Shown here: piece by piece, positions 8,013 through 17,283 of the stretch | How positions within the stretch are numbered: the first letter of the stretch is position 1 | Layout of the letters: every line of letters starts with the position of its first letter | NCBI RefSeq assembly: GCF_000233955.1 | Contig: NZ_JH376616.1 | Location: forward strand, 1-64,000 | From: Paraprevotella clara YIT 11840 | GTDB taxonomy: Bacteria > Bacteroidota > Bacteroidia > Bacteroidales > Bacteroidaceae | Direction of reading: 5' to 3' | Length of the DNA: 64,000 nucleotides | Notes under the pieces: generated by a model | Seen by the model: the letters and a program-made list of their open reading frames with translations, nothing else | What the model was told of the DNA's origin: nothing | The model's database searches: none | Made by a program: the position numbers and the translations under genes

Positions 8013-8357
8013 ATGCCGGCAAAGGACAACGACTGGAAATCGAGATTGGGGATGGTGTATTCCACCAACCCTGATTTCGCATTCGATAGCGGCGAGGAAA
8101 AGGAGGCTGACACGCCTCCCAAAAACCGACAGAAACTGAGAGTGGGTATCGAACGCAAGAATCGCGGTGGAAAAGTGGTCACCGTGGTGAAAGGCTTCGT
8201 CGGTGCAGAGGCCGCCTTGAAAGAACTGGGGCGGATGCTGAAGACGAAGTGCGGCGTAGGCGGTGCCGTGAAAGACGGTGAAATCATCATTCAGGGGGAA
8301 TGGAAGCAGCGTATAGTGGAACTGCTTTGTGCCGATGGTTATACGGACGTGAAATGA
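8013..8357 (+). CDS. yciH: SUI1/YciH-family translation initiation factor-like protein
   Basis: 114 aa. The C-terminal part has the SUI1 fold signature, 'VTVVKGFVG' followed by 'LKELGRMLKTKCGVGGAVKDGEIIIQGEW', so the family is clear. Residues 1-40 are variable and charged. Bacterial SUI1 proteins resemble eIF1 and act on start-site selection or 30S subunits, but their exact role is debated. The ATG begins 3 nt after the ettA stop. The pairing of two ribosome-acting proteins is consistent with a shared function. It is the last gene before the terminator at 8365. Confidence 0.93.
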   Translation: MPAKDNDWKSRLGMVYSTNPDFAFDSGEEKEADTPPKNRQKLRVGIERKNRGGKVVTVVKGFVGAEAALKELGRMLKTKCGVGGAVKDGEIIIQGEWKQRIVELLCADGYTDVK

Positions 8358-8364
8358 CTTTATA

Positions 8365-8404
8365 AAAATAGCCGGAGAACTCATTTCCTCCGGCTATTTT
8401 TTTA
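8365..8404 (+). terminator. Rho-independent terminator of the ygiQ-menA-ettA operon
   Basis: A perfect 13-bp stem (AAAATAGCCGGAG at 8365-8377 with its complement at 8388-8400), a 10-nt loop and a T run to 8404. The flanking A tract means it could also work leftward for the gene at 8421. Confidence 0.93.
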
Positions 8405-8420
8405 TTGATTATGGCTTTGA

Positions 8421-8981
8421 TTAATATCTATCTCCATATTCCAACTTTGCTTTCTCGGTGTACTTTTGAATGAAATCTGTTTTAGAATTTGTATAATCAT
8501 CTCTATTAAATTCATATTTCTTCCATAATTTCAATTTCATTCTCTCGTACTCGATAGCAATATTGGCATGCTCAATAAGATAATCTCTAAAATATAACTC
8601 ATCATTATCCCCAATATATCTTAGGTGTAGGTGAAACACCCTCTCGGCAAACCCTTCTTCTGTATATCCCTTGTTAAAAGAAAGTCTATCAGAAGTTTCA
8701 GACATACAAGTATAACCGCTTTTTACAATCACTTCTTTATAGTCAAATAAGCAATAATCTTTTGAAATCTCTACGAGAATATCAATAATTGGTTTTGCAT
8801 AAATAGAATTAATAGCTGTACTTCCCATATGGCTTATTCTCTCTATTTTAGGAACTCTGTTTTTCAAAAAGCTCTCTTCATCAGTGTACCATTCTTTCCA
8901 ATAGGGCTGATGCTCTGTCAAATAGATGGGAAATAGCTTCCATAATTCTTCTAAACTCATTTCAGATAATTTCTTCTCCAT
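8421..8981 (-). CDS. GrpB family (UPF0157) protein
   Basis: 186 aa. 'RVPKIERISHMGSTAINSIYAKPIIDILVEI' in layout (residues 43-73) is the nucleotidyltransferase-like core of the GrpB family, and 'FHLHLRYIGDNDELYFRDYL' in layout lies near 116-135. The family belongs to the nucleotidyltransferase fold but its substrate is unknown. The coding sequence is clearly richer in A and T than its neighbours, using AAT, ATA and TTA codons that they avoid. That suggests recent arrival. It shares the terminator at 8365-8404 with the convergent operon. Confidence 0.9.
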   Translation of the reverse strand: MEKKLSEMSLEELWKLFPIYLTEHQPYWKEWYTDEESFLKNRVPKIERISHMGSTAINSIYAKPIIDILVEISKDYCLFDYKEVIVKSGYTCMSETSDRLSFNKGYTEEGFAERVFHLHLRYIGDNDELYFRDYLIEHANIAIEYERMKLKLWKKYEFNRDDYTNSKTDFIQKYTEKAKLEYGDRY

Positions 8982-9060
8982 TTTTTCTTCCCGTTAAATT
9001 CCGATTTGTCGCTTATAATACTCTCCGGCAATGAAAATCCAAATACTATTTTTTATCGCT

Positions 9061-11526
9061 TTATTCTGCCGACATGATTTTAAAGCGGGCAAACCGCAAC
9101 AGCAGTTGCTTGGTGCCCGTATTTTGAAACTCCACGGTGGCTTTGGTGTTCTCTCCGCTGCCTTCGACAGCTTTCACCACTCCCATACCAAAACGTTCAT
9201 GCTCAATCCGCATGCCTGCCCGTAGCTCACTGTTATCTCCGGTTGATGACGGTGGCGACGGAACAACGGGATGCCCTGTGTCGTCGTGCTTTGCATCTCG
9301 TATAGGAACTTGTCGGTTTACGCTTCCCAAAGGTTTCAAACCGGAAATTTTTGCTACTATCGGAGAACTTGTCCCGACACCTTCTCCGTAAGCGCGGTGA
9401 TGACGTTCCCGATAAGATGTACCGTAATCATCTTCGTCTTCATATTTGCATAATTTGCTCACGCTCGACAGACTCGAGCGGAGCTCGGTCTGCACTCGCT
9501 CACTCGCAAAATTCCTTCGCCTTGTCTGTCCGAACGAAAAACCATCTTGAGCATCCATTTCCACATATCGTGGGTCTATGTCTTGTAGAAAACGACTCGG
9601 GTTACTGAATTCCGTTTTACCGAAACGATAGCGGCTGCGGGCAAAACTTAGATAACAATAACGTTCTGCACGGGTAATAGCCACATAAAAAAGACGACGT
9701 TCTTCTTCCAATGCGCGTTGGCTGTTTCCCACCATCGGACTTGGGAATAGATTTTCTTCCATTCCAACGATAAATACCACCGGAAACTCCAACCCTTTGG
9801 CTGAGTGAATCGTCATCAATGTCACTTTGTGTTGTTCGTCACTTTCGTCTTCGTCCAAATCGCTCAATAACGATACTTCTTGCAGGAAATCGCTGAGTCC
9901 GGTACTTTGCCCTTCCTCCAAACGTCTGGAGACGAATTCCTGTACGCCATTCAACAGTTCCTGCACATTCTCCTGACGACTCATTCCTTCCGGACTCATA
10001 TCTTGAAAAATCTCTCTCATTATACCGCTTTCACGGATGATTTCCTGTGTGAGAAAGGCGGCATCCATCAGCTCTGTTTTCTCGATGAAACCGGAGATAA
10101 TATCCGTGAACGACTTCAATTTACCCATCGTACCCTTGTTTACGGGCAAGGAATGCTCTTCGGGACGAGACACCACTTCCCACAAACTGACTCCGTCTGT
10201 GGAAGCTGCGGATACAATCTTATCCACCGTGGTCTGGCCAATCCCTCGTGCCGGATAATTGACGACCCGTTTGAAAGCCTCTTCGTCGTGGGGATTTACG
10301 GTCAAACGGCAATAGGCTATCACATCTTTTATCTCCTTTCGTTGGTAGAACGAAAGTCCTCCGTAAATCCGATAAGGCATACCCCGTTTGCGCAAAGCCT
10401 CTTCAAAAGTGCGGCTCTGTGCGTTGGTACGGTAAAGAATGGCAAAATCATCATATTCCATTTTTTCTTTTCTCCGCAACGCTGCGATTTGGTTTACCAC
10501 GATTTCGGCTTCTTCGATATCGCTATAAGCGGAATACACATGAAGGGGCGAACCTTTCTCCTTGTCGCTGAAAACATCCTTCGGTATCTGTCGGTCGTTA
10601 TGGCTTATCAAACTGTTGGCAGCCGAAACGATTGTCTTTGTAGAACGGTAGTTCTGTTCCAGTTTAAACAACTTCGCATTGTTATATTTCTGCGTGAAAT
10701 TAAGGATATTATCAATATTTGCTCCACGAAAGCTATAAATGCTTTGTGCATCGTCTCCCACTACGCACACCTGTTGTTGCTTGTGGGTCAATTCCCATAT
10801 GATACAGTGTTGGGCATAATTCGTGTCCTGATACTCATCCACCAAAACGAAATCGAATTTGTCCGCATATCGCTCGCAGACCTCGGGATGTTCTTTAAGC
10901 AATATATAAGTATAGAGCAATAAATCGTCGAAGTCCATCACGTCGGCTTGCTGAAGACGGGACATGTAGCGAAGATAGATTTCTCCCGTCATCGGTATCT
11001 TGGCCGCCTGATCCGCCATTCGTACAGCATTGTCGGACAGATAGGCTTCCGGCAGTATCAAGCGGTTTTTGGCGTTGGAAATATGGGCTGCTATGCTTGC
11101 CGGTTTATAGGTTTTGTCGTCAAGCCCCATTTCACGGATAACGGTCTTTATCAGATTTCGTGAGTCGGCCTGGTCGTAGATGGTAAAATGGGAAGAAAAC
11201 CCGATTTTATCGGCTTCCTTCCGCAAGATACGGGAAAAGACGGAGTGAAACGTTCCCATCCATAATCCGGATGCAAGCTCATGGCCTACCAACCGAGCAA
11301 TACGCTCTTTCATTTCCCGCGCAGCCTTATTGGTGAAAGTCAGTGCCAGAATGTTCCATGGTTTCCATCCTCGCTCCAGTAAATAGGCTATTTTATAGGT
11401 TAATACCCGTGTCTTGCCCGACCCTGCTCCGGCTATCACCAACGAAGGGCCTTTGTCGTAACAGACGGCCCGGCGCTGTTCTTCGTTGAGTTCTTCCTCT
11501 ATCCTTTTCAAAAAATCTTTTATCAT
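9061..11526 (-). CDS. pcrA: PcrA/UvrD-type ATP-dependent DNA helicase (SF1A)
   Basis: 821 aa. It opens with the Q motif 'LNEEQRRAV' and the Walker A 'AGAGSGKT' near residue 33. Then follow 'LVDEYQDTN' (motif II, near 230), 'VVGDDAQSIYSFRGA' (motif III), 'VTLMTIHSAKGLEFP' (motif V) and 'LFYVAITRAE' (motif VI, near 615). These are all the SF1A helicase motifs, so the enzyme should unwind DNA 3'-5' in repair and fork rescue. The C-terminal 770-821 region is the Tudor-like domain of PcrA. Residues about 672-695 come from the repeated DNA element at 9444-9512, in a linker that varies between relatives. Confidence 0.95.
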   Translation of the reverse strand: MIKDFLKRIEEELNEEQRRAVCYDKGPSLVIAGAGSGKTRVLTYKIAYLLERGWKPWNILALTFTNKAAREMKERIARLVGHELASGLWMGTFHSVFSRILRKEADKIGFSSHFTIYDQADSRNLIKTVIREMGLDDKTYKPASIAAHISNAKNRLILPEAYLSDNAVRMADQAAKIPMTGEIYLRYMSRLQQADVMDFDDLLLYTYILLKEHPEVCERYADKFDFVLVDEYQDTNYAQHCIIWELTHKQQQVCVVGDDAQSIYSFRGANIDNILNFTQKYNNAKLFKLEQNYRSTKTIVSAANSLISHNDRQIPKDVFSDKEKGSPLHVYSAYSDIEEAEIVVNQIAALRRKEKMEYDDFAILYRTNAQSRTFEEALRKRGMPYRIYGGLSFYQRKEIKDVIAYCRLTVNPHDEEAFKRVVNYPARGIGQTTVDKIVSAASTDGVSLWEVVSRPEEHSLPVNKGTMGKLKSFTDIISGFIEKTELMDAAFLTQEIIRESGIMREIFQDMSPEGMSRQENVQELLNGVQEFVSRRLEEGQSTGLSDFLQEVSLLSDLDEDESDEQHKVTLMTIHSAKGLEFPVVFIVGMEENLFPSPMVGNSQRALEEERRLFYVAITRAERYCYLSFARSRYRFGKTEFSNPSRFLQDIDPRYVEMDAQDGFSFGQTRRRNFASERVQTELRSSLSSVSKLCKYEDEDDYGTSYRERHHRAYGEGVGTSSPIVAKISGLKPLGSVNRQVPIRDAKHDDTGHPVVPSPPSSTGDNSELRAGMRIEHERFGMGVVKAVEGSGENTKATVEFQNTGTKQLLLRFARFKIMSAE
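9444..9512. repeat. GC-rich repeat inside coding DNA, copy 2
   Basis: The minus strand contains GAGTGCAGACCGAGCTCCGC and aligns over about 70 nt with 4500-4570. It is read in-frame inside the helicase gene as 'FASERVQTEL...'. Confidence 0.7.
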
Positions 11527-11621
11527 GTTTTTTTCTAATACTTACATCAAAATAGATATTTTCGCCAGAAAGCCTAAGGATGACGCCCCTTTAAGCCTTG
11601 AAAACTTTCCGCCCATCCTCT

Positions 11622-12263
11622 TTAGGCTCCGTTCCATACATAGCATAAGGCATTGTAGAGTTGCACGGCCAACATGGAGATGAGAATCCATACATCATAA
11701 CGTTGGATTCCCCAATACAGTACAGACAAGCATTCCTGCCAGCCTCGTAAATGAAAGCTCAGGACAGCGTATAATAACGAGGTCAGGACAAAACCCAAAG
11801 ACATAGTTTGCAAGATGCCGGACACGAAAGGAGATGGATAAAGATGTCCTGTCACACTGAGCAATATGGCATATGGTCCGAATAACAAAAGTAGCATTCC
11901 CGCTAGGTACAATAACAGGAATGTACCAGCCATAAGGCAAGCCTTACGTTGTCGATAAGTCAGAGATAGCACACCTTTACTGACAGAATCCTCTATAATT
12001 TCAGACAAGCCGGAACGCTCTATCGCTCCAAGTACCAAAACGACGGGAAAGACTACGGTCATGAACGGAGAACGGTAACAATCTTGAATATGAAGATAAT
12101 ACCATCGTATTCCCTCGCTGGAAAACAGATTACCCAAAGGAAATCCCGCCGCACTTCCCAACCATGCCAATAAAGGCAAAAGCAGATGTGCAATCAACAA
12201 AACGAACAACAGTGCGGAAGCCACACTATGCCCTTTCCGGTATATCATGAATCTATTCCTCAT
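11622..12263 (-). CDS. AbgT-like polytopic membrane protein (short)
   Basis: 213 aa with about five or six hydrophobic segments (roughly residues 14-37, 65-82, 107-133, 146-170 and 185-208). 'FSSEGIRWYYLH' followed by 'VLVLGAIERSGLSEII' resembles the N-terminal half of AbgT-type (p-aminobenzoyl-glutamate) transporters in this order, which are about 500 aa. If that relation holds, this is a half-length form, so transport should not be assumed. The ATG overlaps the response-regulator stop by 11 nt (an internal ATG at 12248 is possible), so translation is probably coupled. Confidence 0.6.
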   Translation of the reverse strand: MRNRFMIYRKGHSVASALLFVLLIAHLLLPLLAWLGSAAGFPLGNLFSSEGIRWYYLHIQDCYRSPFMTVVFPVVLVLGAIERSGLSEIIEDSVSKGVLSLTYRQRKACLMAGTFLLLYLAGMLLLLFGPYAILLSVTGHLYPSPFVSGILQTMSLGFVLTSLLYAVLSFHLRGWQECLSVLYWGIQRYDVWILISMLAVQLYNALCYVWNGA

Positions 12264-12975
12264 CCGGTTCCAAATGTTCTAAGTCTATAATATGTAATTG
12301 TAATGCTTTCACAACCAGGCGGGTGGCATTGATTCCGCCCTTTTCGTTGGTGTCGAATAAGCGTGAAATCAAGTCATTTTGTCTTTTCTCCAAACTCTTT
12401 ACGCCGAAAGGCATTCCGCGCAAGTTGGTTATCATTTCTTTCGTATAACCCAATGCCAGATGGCGAAGGAAACGTTCGTCATATTCATCGATTTCATAAT
12501 GGATGAGTGCATCTTTATGTAAACGTTCCGATTCCACAGATTTCATAAAGCGGCTTACGATCTTTTCCAGAATAGGCTCGTTGAAAACAAAATTACGGCC
12601 ATCCATCACTTGGCGCACATCGTTACGCGTAAGCAGTTCACCTGTTTTCAGGATAATGCCGTTTGCTCCGGCTTTCAATACATCGGCCCACAAGCGTTCG
12701 TTCAGTATTTCTCCCGTAAAAATCAGGATACGTAATTCCGGATAGGTCAACCGGACTTGTCTGCAAATGTCCACTCCGATGGTCGTGGAGCCGCCCAGTC
12801 CCAAGTCTAATAACAGCAAATCCGGAACTTCTTTCTTAATCAGACACCAAAACTCGCCTTCATTCATTGCTGTTCCGATGATTTCGGCTTCCGGGAGTTC
12901 CGTGCGGATGATTTCTTCAGTTCCTTTTAACTCCAGTTTAACGTCTTCGACAATAATGATTTTAAAAGAATCCAT
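12253..12975 (-). CDS. Response regulator (CheY-like receiver with DUF5932-type C-terminus)
   Basis: About 240 aa from the Met of 'MDSFKIIIVEDVK'. An earlier in-frame start (13035) would overlap the upstream kinase gene and puts an unlikely tail before the receiver. The receiver shows 'IIIVED' (acidic pocket), 'DLLLLDLGLGG' (phospho-acceptor Asp), 'ILIFTGE' and 'GANGIILKTG' (conserved Lys). The C-terminal ~110 residues are helical and unlike OmpR, NarL or AraC DNA-binding domains that I know. They resemble the DUF5932-type output domain paired with DUF5112/5113 kinases. It starts 7 nt after the kinase stop, so the two are partners. Confidence 0.85.
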   Translation of the reverse strand: MDSFKIIIVEDVKLELKGTEEIIRTELPEAEIIGTAMNEGEFWCLIKKEVPDLLLLDLGLGGSTTIGVDICRQVRLTYPELRILIFTGEILNERLWADVLKAGANGIILKTGELLTRNDVRQVMDGRNFVFNEPILEKIVSRFMKSVESERLHKDALIHYEIDEYDERFLRHLALGYTKEMITNLRGMPFGVKSLEKRQNDLISRLFDTNEKGGINATRLVVKALQLHIIDLEHLEPDEE

Positions 12976-12982
12976 TCCCATT

Positions 12983-15900
12983 TCATCTATATTTAGGTAC
13001 AGTAAACCATATACTGCATCCGGAAGAATGCACATCAGTCTCGATATTGATACGGCAACCGCAAAAATTATTTAGTTTATCATGTTCTCGAACAATTTCC
13101 TTGCACAACAGATAGGGATAATGCTTGACGTCCGGTTGGAATAATATTACAGCTTCTTCCGGTTCATAAATCCGAACGGAGGCCTGCAACGTAAAACGGA
13201 TAAAACCACCGTCTTCCGATGCACGAAGCGTCAAGCAACCATCTTTTTCACGTTCTGCTAACCGAGCTGCCCATTCTTTCGTCAAGGTCTCCAACATGAA
13301 GCGCACCAATGTAGCATCTACATTCATAAAACTATTTTGTTGCAACTCGTCGACAAAAGACAGGCGAAGGGCATAAGCCTTTTTCTTTCTCCAAACTTCT
13401 ATTGTTTTCATCCACTCTTCTCCGATGATGTGCGGAGAGAGTTTCTCGCATTTAAAGTATCCGGTGTCAATCTGCCGGTCTGCCTGCGCGCACAGCAGAG
13501 TGTATATTTCCTTGTAGTATTCGGCAAGCTCCCTTAATGAGTGGATGGATGTTTTCAAATCATGATGTTCCTCTTGTTCTTCCAGTTTCCGTATGATTTG
13601 TTTCATACGACTGGGATAATACATCGATTCGTGTTTGATGGTAGAAAGGCAGTTATCCAAAATCTGATTCTGTACTTTGATACGTGTTCTTTCGTACAAA
13701 GAACGTTGTTTCTCGTTCTCCGCACTTTCCACATTTTCCAGGTCTTGCCCCCGCTGTATGACAGCTTCATACAATAAAATGGCCAGATAGTTTACGATAT
13801 AGTTCTCAAAAATGAAATCTTCTTTTTGCATCCGGTAAGTCCCATAGTTGACAGCTACAGAACCGATACAGAGACGTTCGTTCTCGTTCAGGCGAAGAAG
13901 CAAAGGATAAATCTGAGTGTTGGACATTTCATCAAAAACAGCATTTTCCGTTTCATAAGCCTGACTGAGTAGAGAATCTGCCAATACTCCATAGTCTTCC
14001 TTTCCTTGTAAAAACGTTCCTATTTTCTCTCCTTTTCCCCGATATAGCAACAGCCGGACGCTATTTATTTCATGCAATTCCTTAAGCCTGGACAACACGA
14101 CTGATAAGAGTTGAGACATCAATTCGTCCGTACGTCCGGGACGTGCATACATTTCGATGACATTCAGCATGGCATGATTGGTTTCAAGGACCTGCATCAC
14201 GCTGAAACGAAACAGAATTCGCCGACGAAAATAAACAATGTATATCAGGACGGAAAAAATAAAGAGCATAAAGACCAATAAGGCCAGACTGACCGATAAG
14301 TTTATTTGTGTGTTTCGTTGTCGGGCGTAGAATTCCTCCAAAGAATCGTCTTTGGTCAATAGCTTATATAAATGTGTGAACTGTCTGTTATTGAACTCAT
14401 ACTTCTCCCAATCATGTAACGCCAATGCCGCAATGGCCATTTCATTTCGACATCCCATGATCAGGAAGTAGTCTGCCTTCACTCCTAAAGATAACCATTC
14501 CAGTTCCTCCATGCCGTTTCCCGTAGCAGTCAGTTGGCGGCTTACGCATTCTTCCGGTAAGAAATCTTCATAATAACGGTTGATATATTTAAAGGTGGAA
14601 TCGGCATATTGCATACTGCGGTCATAATCACCGTGAACATTGGCAAAATAGACCGAATCGGCATAAAACACGGCCCATTTAAGTTCTCCATAATTCATGT
14701 CTGCCTCTTCATGAGTTGGAGCATTACCGATATTAGGCCGGATAGCATACGTATACTGACCGCAAGTGAGTAAATAGAAAATAAACGTCAGTACCATCAT
14801 GCCCTTTCGTCTTATTCCCTTAGGTAAGCGAAAAGAAAAACAGCTTCCTTTATTTTCTTCACTTTCGATATGGAAACAGCATACTTTAAAGAACTCTCCC
14901 GACTTCTTGTACTTTTCGATAATACCTTTGCAATTCAACAAGCCAAAGCCGCTTCCTTTTTCATGGCGTACGGTCGAAGAATTGACACCTATCTGTTGAG
15001 CATCATAGATTTTTGAAGATAAAATCAATGCTATCTCAGACTCCGTAAGTCCACATCCCGTATCTGAGACCTTAATTTCCACAGCATCCGCCAATTCTGT
15101 TGCACATACCGTGACTTGCCCTCCCGAAGGCGTGAATTTACGTGCATTGTCTGTCAGAGTGTTGAGCATGAAAAAGGTTAGGGCACGGTCTGCTTTTACC
15201 CATGCGTCCGTCGGTTCCACTAAAAAGTCAATACCTTTGCGTTTGAAATTATACTGGCCCTTATCCAGAAACTTGAATAAGTCTTGTAGCGGAAAACTTT
15301 CTATTGTCAGTTCCAACTCGCCCCGGTTCATACGAATCCATTCGGCGAGTACATCATTGTAGCAATTGATTTCGTCTGCAAGTTCACCTATATAGGTCAA
15401 AGTACCTCGGTCATATTCATTTTTGCTTTCCATCCGGCGTACCACATACAAAATACGGTCGATAAAAGGCATGATGGAATGTACTAAAGAAACTTTCGCC
15501 CGTTTGGATATGTTTTTCTTCTTGTCGCGGGCTATTTGCCTTTCGCTTTGCAGATATTCTTCACGAAGCTGCATCCTTTCCTCATCCATTCGGTCGGACA
15601 GGATGCGGTTCTTTTCCGTCCATTTGATATAAGGGCGGAGGATTTCATGAAGGATTCGTTTTTCCTTTTTTATCCAAGGATAGGCATTGAGCACTTCTTC
15701 CAGTCCTTCTTCCGATTTGGTGAAAGCTACCTCCATAAACCATTCGGACATATCTTTCAATAAAGAATATTGTTTGGCATCCCGCAGTTTCCATTTGCGT
15801 GCATATAAAAAGAGGAAAAAGCCACAAACAAGAGTCAGTAAAATAATAGCTCCCAGAAGTGTGTTTAATATCTTGTTGTCTTGCGCCACCATATCTACAC

Positions 15901-17242
15901 GGCTTTCGAGAGATTTGTCTTGACGGGTAAAATCCATCAAGTCCAGATACAGATTTCGGTTGTAATCTGATTTCTGTTTGTCATTCAGCGCACTGTACGT
16001 CGCACTTAAACGTTCCCGGATGTAGGTCAGATAGCCCGGAACGGTTTGGAATTCACTGTCTTTCGACCATAACATGTCTACTGCCGAGTCTTTCCGGCTT
16101 TCAAAAGACGTCAGCAATCGTTCTTTGTCTTCCGGATAATAAATTTGATGATGAAGATTCAAATAAGACAAAGCCGTCTCGAAGCAATTCAAAGCCCTAT
16201 AATATTCCCCTTTGGCAAACATAGTATTTCCCAACACTCGGAATCCGTTAATCTTAAGCAACAGATTTCCGCATTGTTCGGCATTGGACAAAGCCTTTTG
16301 GGCTAATGCCGTAGACAGACGCAGGGATACAGGGAATCCGGCCTCATTAAGTTTCTCCGTAACTAATGAGTTGTACAAATAATCCAATTCAACTTTACGG
16401 TAGGTCTTGATGATATCATAGTTTTTCGGTTGGGCAAACATCTCCGAAAAGACTTGTTCCAACATGGAGGAAAAGTAAATGTTACCGAGACGCTCAGCGA
16501 AAGAGTAGGCCAGATAGAAATAATCGAATGCATCTACTACACGCTCTTTCCCCAGGTCCAAACGATTTTGGCAAATCAAACCGTTCAGGTAATAATAGTA
16601 AATAAGTAAAGCTTTATTTTGACGTATATATCCATCCGTATCAATTACCGAAAGTTCCTTTTCAGCCTCTTGCTCTTGCATCAGATTGATATAGTTGGTA
16701 GCCGTGGTCAAACTGAATTCCGTCATGGCGTAGTCCAACCGTTCTTTATTACGGCCTTTCACTTCATCATATTCTTCTCTGATACGTTGAATCCTTTCAA
16801 GTGCGCGGTTATAATAATCGAAGAACAAACGGTTTTGTGCGGCACGTTGGCATATCATCATCATATTCACTTCGCTCACCAGCAATTCTATCTGGTTACT
16901 GGTGGACTGCTGAATCCGATTGTACAAATCCATACACTCATCAAAGTCCATTCGCAAGAAGCAAATGAACATTTGATGATTTAAGGCCTCGCTTCGTCCG
17001 TCCGCATAATTCCGGGCCATACGGGCTGCTTTCCGGGCAAACAGTAACGCACTGTCCGGATGGACGTAGCGCACCAAACGAGCTTTAGTATTCAGGGAAT
17101 CTACTTTTCCGACTCTTGTGATGTCCGGACGTGAAGAAGCATACCAATGATATCCGACTCCTATACATAATCCTAATATGACAGACACGCATATAGCCGA
17201 AAGATTCTTTCTTCCTGTTATACAAAACGTCGGCTTTCTCAT
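12983..17242 (-). CDS. Giant two-part sensor histidine kinase-like protein (DUF5112/DUF5113 type)
   Basis: 1419 aa in one open frame with no internal stop. First half: a membrane anchor at about 14-33, a TPR-like extracytoplasmic region (50-440), a membrane segment near 455-478, an H-box-like 'KVSLVHSIMPFIDR' near 585 and an HATPase domain with 'LTDNARKF' (N box, near 700), 'DTGCGLT' and 'GSGFGLLN' (near 765). Second half: a new membrane segment near 814-832, a short extracytoplasmic part, another membrane segment near 985-1008, and a cytoplasmic region with 'STIKHESMYYP' and a degenerate ATPase-like end lacking clear N and G boxes. It probably passes a signal to the response regulator 7 nt downstream. 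Confidence 0.85.
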   Translation of the reverse strand: MRKPTFCITGRKNLSAICVSVILGLCIGVGYHWYASSRPDITRVGKVDSLNTKARLVRYVHPDSALLFARKAARMARNYADGRSEALNHQMFICFLRMDFDECMDLYNRIQQSTSNQIELLVSEVNMMMICQRAAQNRLFFDYYNRALERIQRIREEYDEVKGRNKERLDYAMTEFSLTTATNYINLMQEQEAEKELSVIDTDGYIRQNKALLIYYYYLNGLICQNRLDLGKERVVDAFDYFYLAYSFAERLGNIYFSSMLEQVFSEMFAQPKNYDIIKTYRKVELDYLYNSLVTEKLNEAGFPVSLRLSTALAQKALSNAEQCGNLLLKINGFRVLGNTMFAKGEYYRALNCFETALSYLNLHHQIYYPEDKERLLTSFESRKDSAVDMLWSKDSEFQTVPGYLTYIRERLSATYSALNDKQKSDYNRNLYLDLMDFTRQDKSLESRVDMVAQDNKILNTLLGAIILLTLVCGFFLFLYARKWKLRDAKQYSLLKDMSEWFMEVAFTKSEEGLEEVLNAYPWIKKEKRILHEILRPYIKWTEKNRILSDRMDEERMQLREEYLQSERQIARDKKKNISKRAKVSLVHSIMPFIDRILYVVRRMESKNEYDRGTLTYIGELADEINCYNDVLAEWIRMNRGELELTIESFPLQDLFKFLDKGQYNFKRKGIDFLVEPTDAWVKADRALTFFMLNTLTDNARKFTPSGGQVTVCATELADAVEIKVSDTGCGLTESEIALILSSKIYDAQQIGVNSSTVRHEKGSGFGLLNCKGIIEKYKKSGEFFKVCCFHIESEENKGSCFSFRLPKGIRRKGMMVLTFIFYLLTCGQYTYAIRPNIGNAPTHEEADMNYGELKWAVFYADSVYFANVHGDYDRSMQYADSTFKYINRYYEDFLPEECVSRQLTATGNGMEELEWLSLGVKADYFLIMGCRNEMAIAALALHDWEKYEFNNRQFTHLYKLLTKDDSLEEFYARQRNTQINLSVSLALLVFMLFIFSVLIYIVYFRRRILFRFSVMQVLETNHAMLNVIEMYARPGRTDELMSQLLSVVLSRLKELHEINSVRLLLYRGKGEKIGTFLQGKEDYGVLADSLLSQAYETENAVFDEMSNTQIYPLLLRLNENERLCIGSVAVNYGTYRMQKEDFIFENYIVNYLAILLYEAVIQRGQDLENVESAENEKQRSLYERTRIKVQNQILDNCLSTIKHESMYYPSRMKQIIRKLEEQEEHHDLKTSIHSLRELAEYYKEIYTLLCAQADRQIDTGYFKCEKLSPHIIGEEWMKTIEVWRKKKAYALRLSFVDELQQNSFMNVDATLVRFMLETLTKEWAARLAEREKDGCLTLRASEDGGFIRFTLQASVRIYEPEEAVILFQPDVKHYPYLLCKEIVREHDKLNNFCGCRINIETDVHSSGCSIWFTVPKYR

Positions 17243-17283
17243 ATACCCTATAGATCAGGTCCCGTGATGTTCGCCCAAATGTG

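Noticed and set aside
9880-10923. 347-aa open frame on the plus strand within the helicase gene
   Set aside because: Antisense shadow of conserved helicase motifs; no start signal or promoter of its own.
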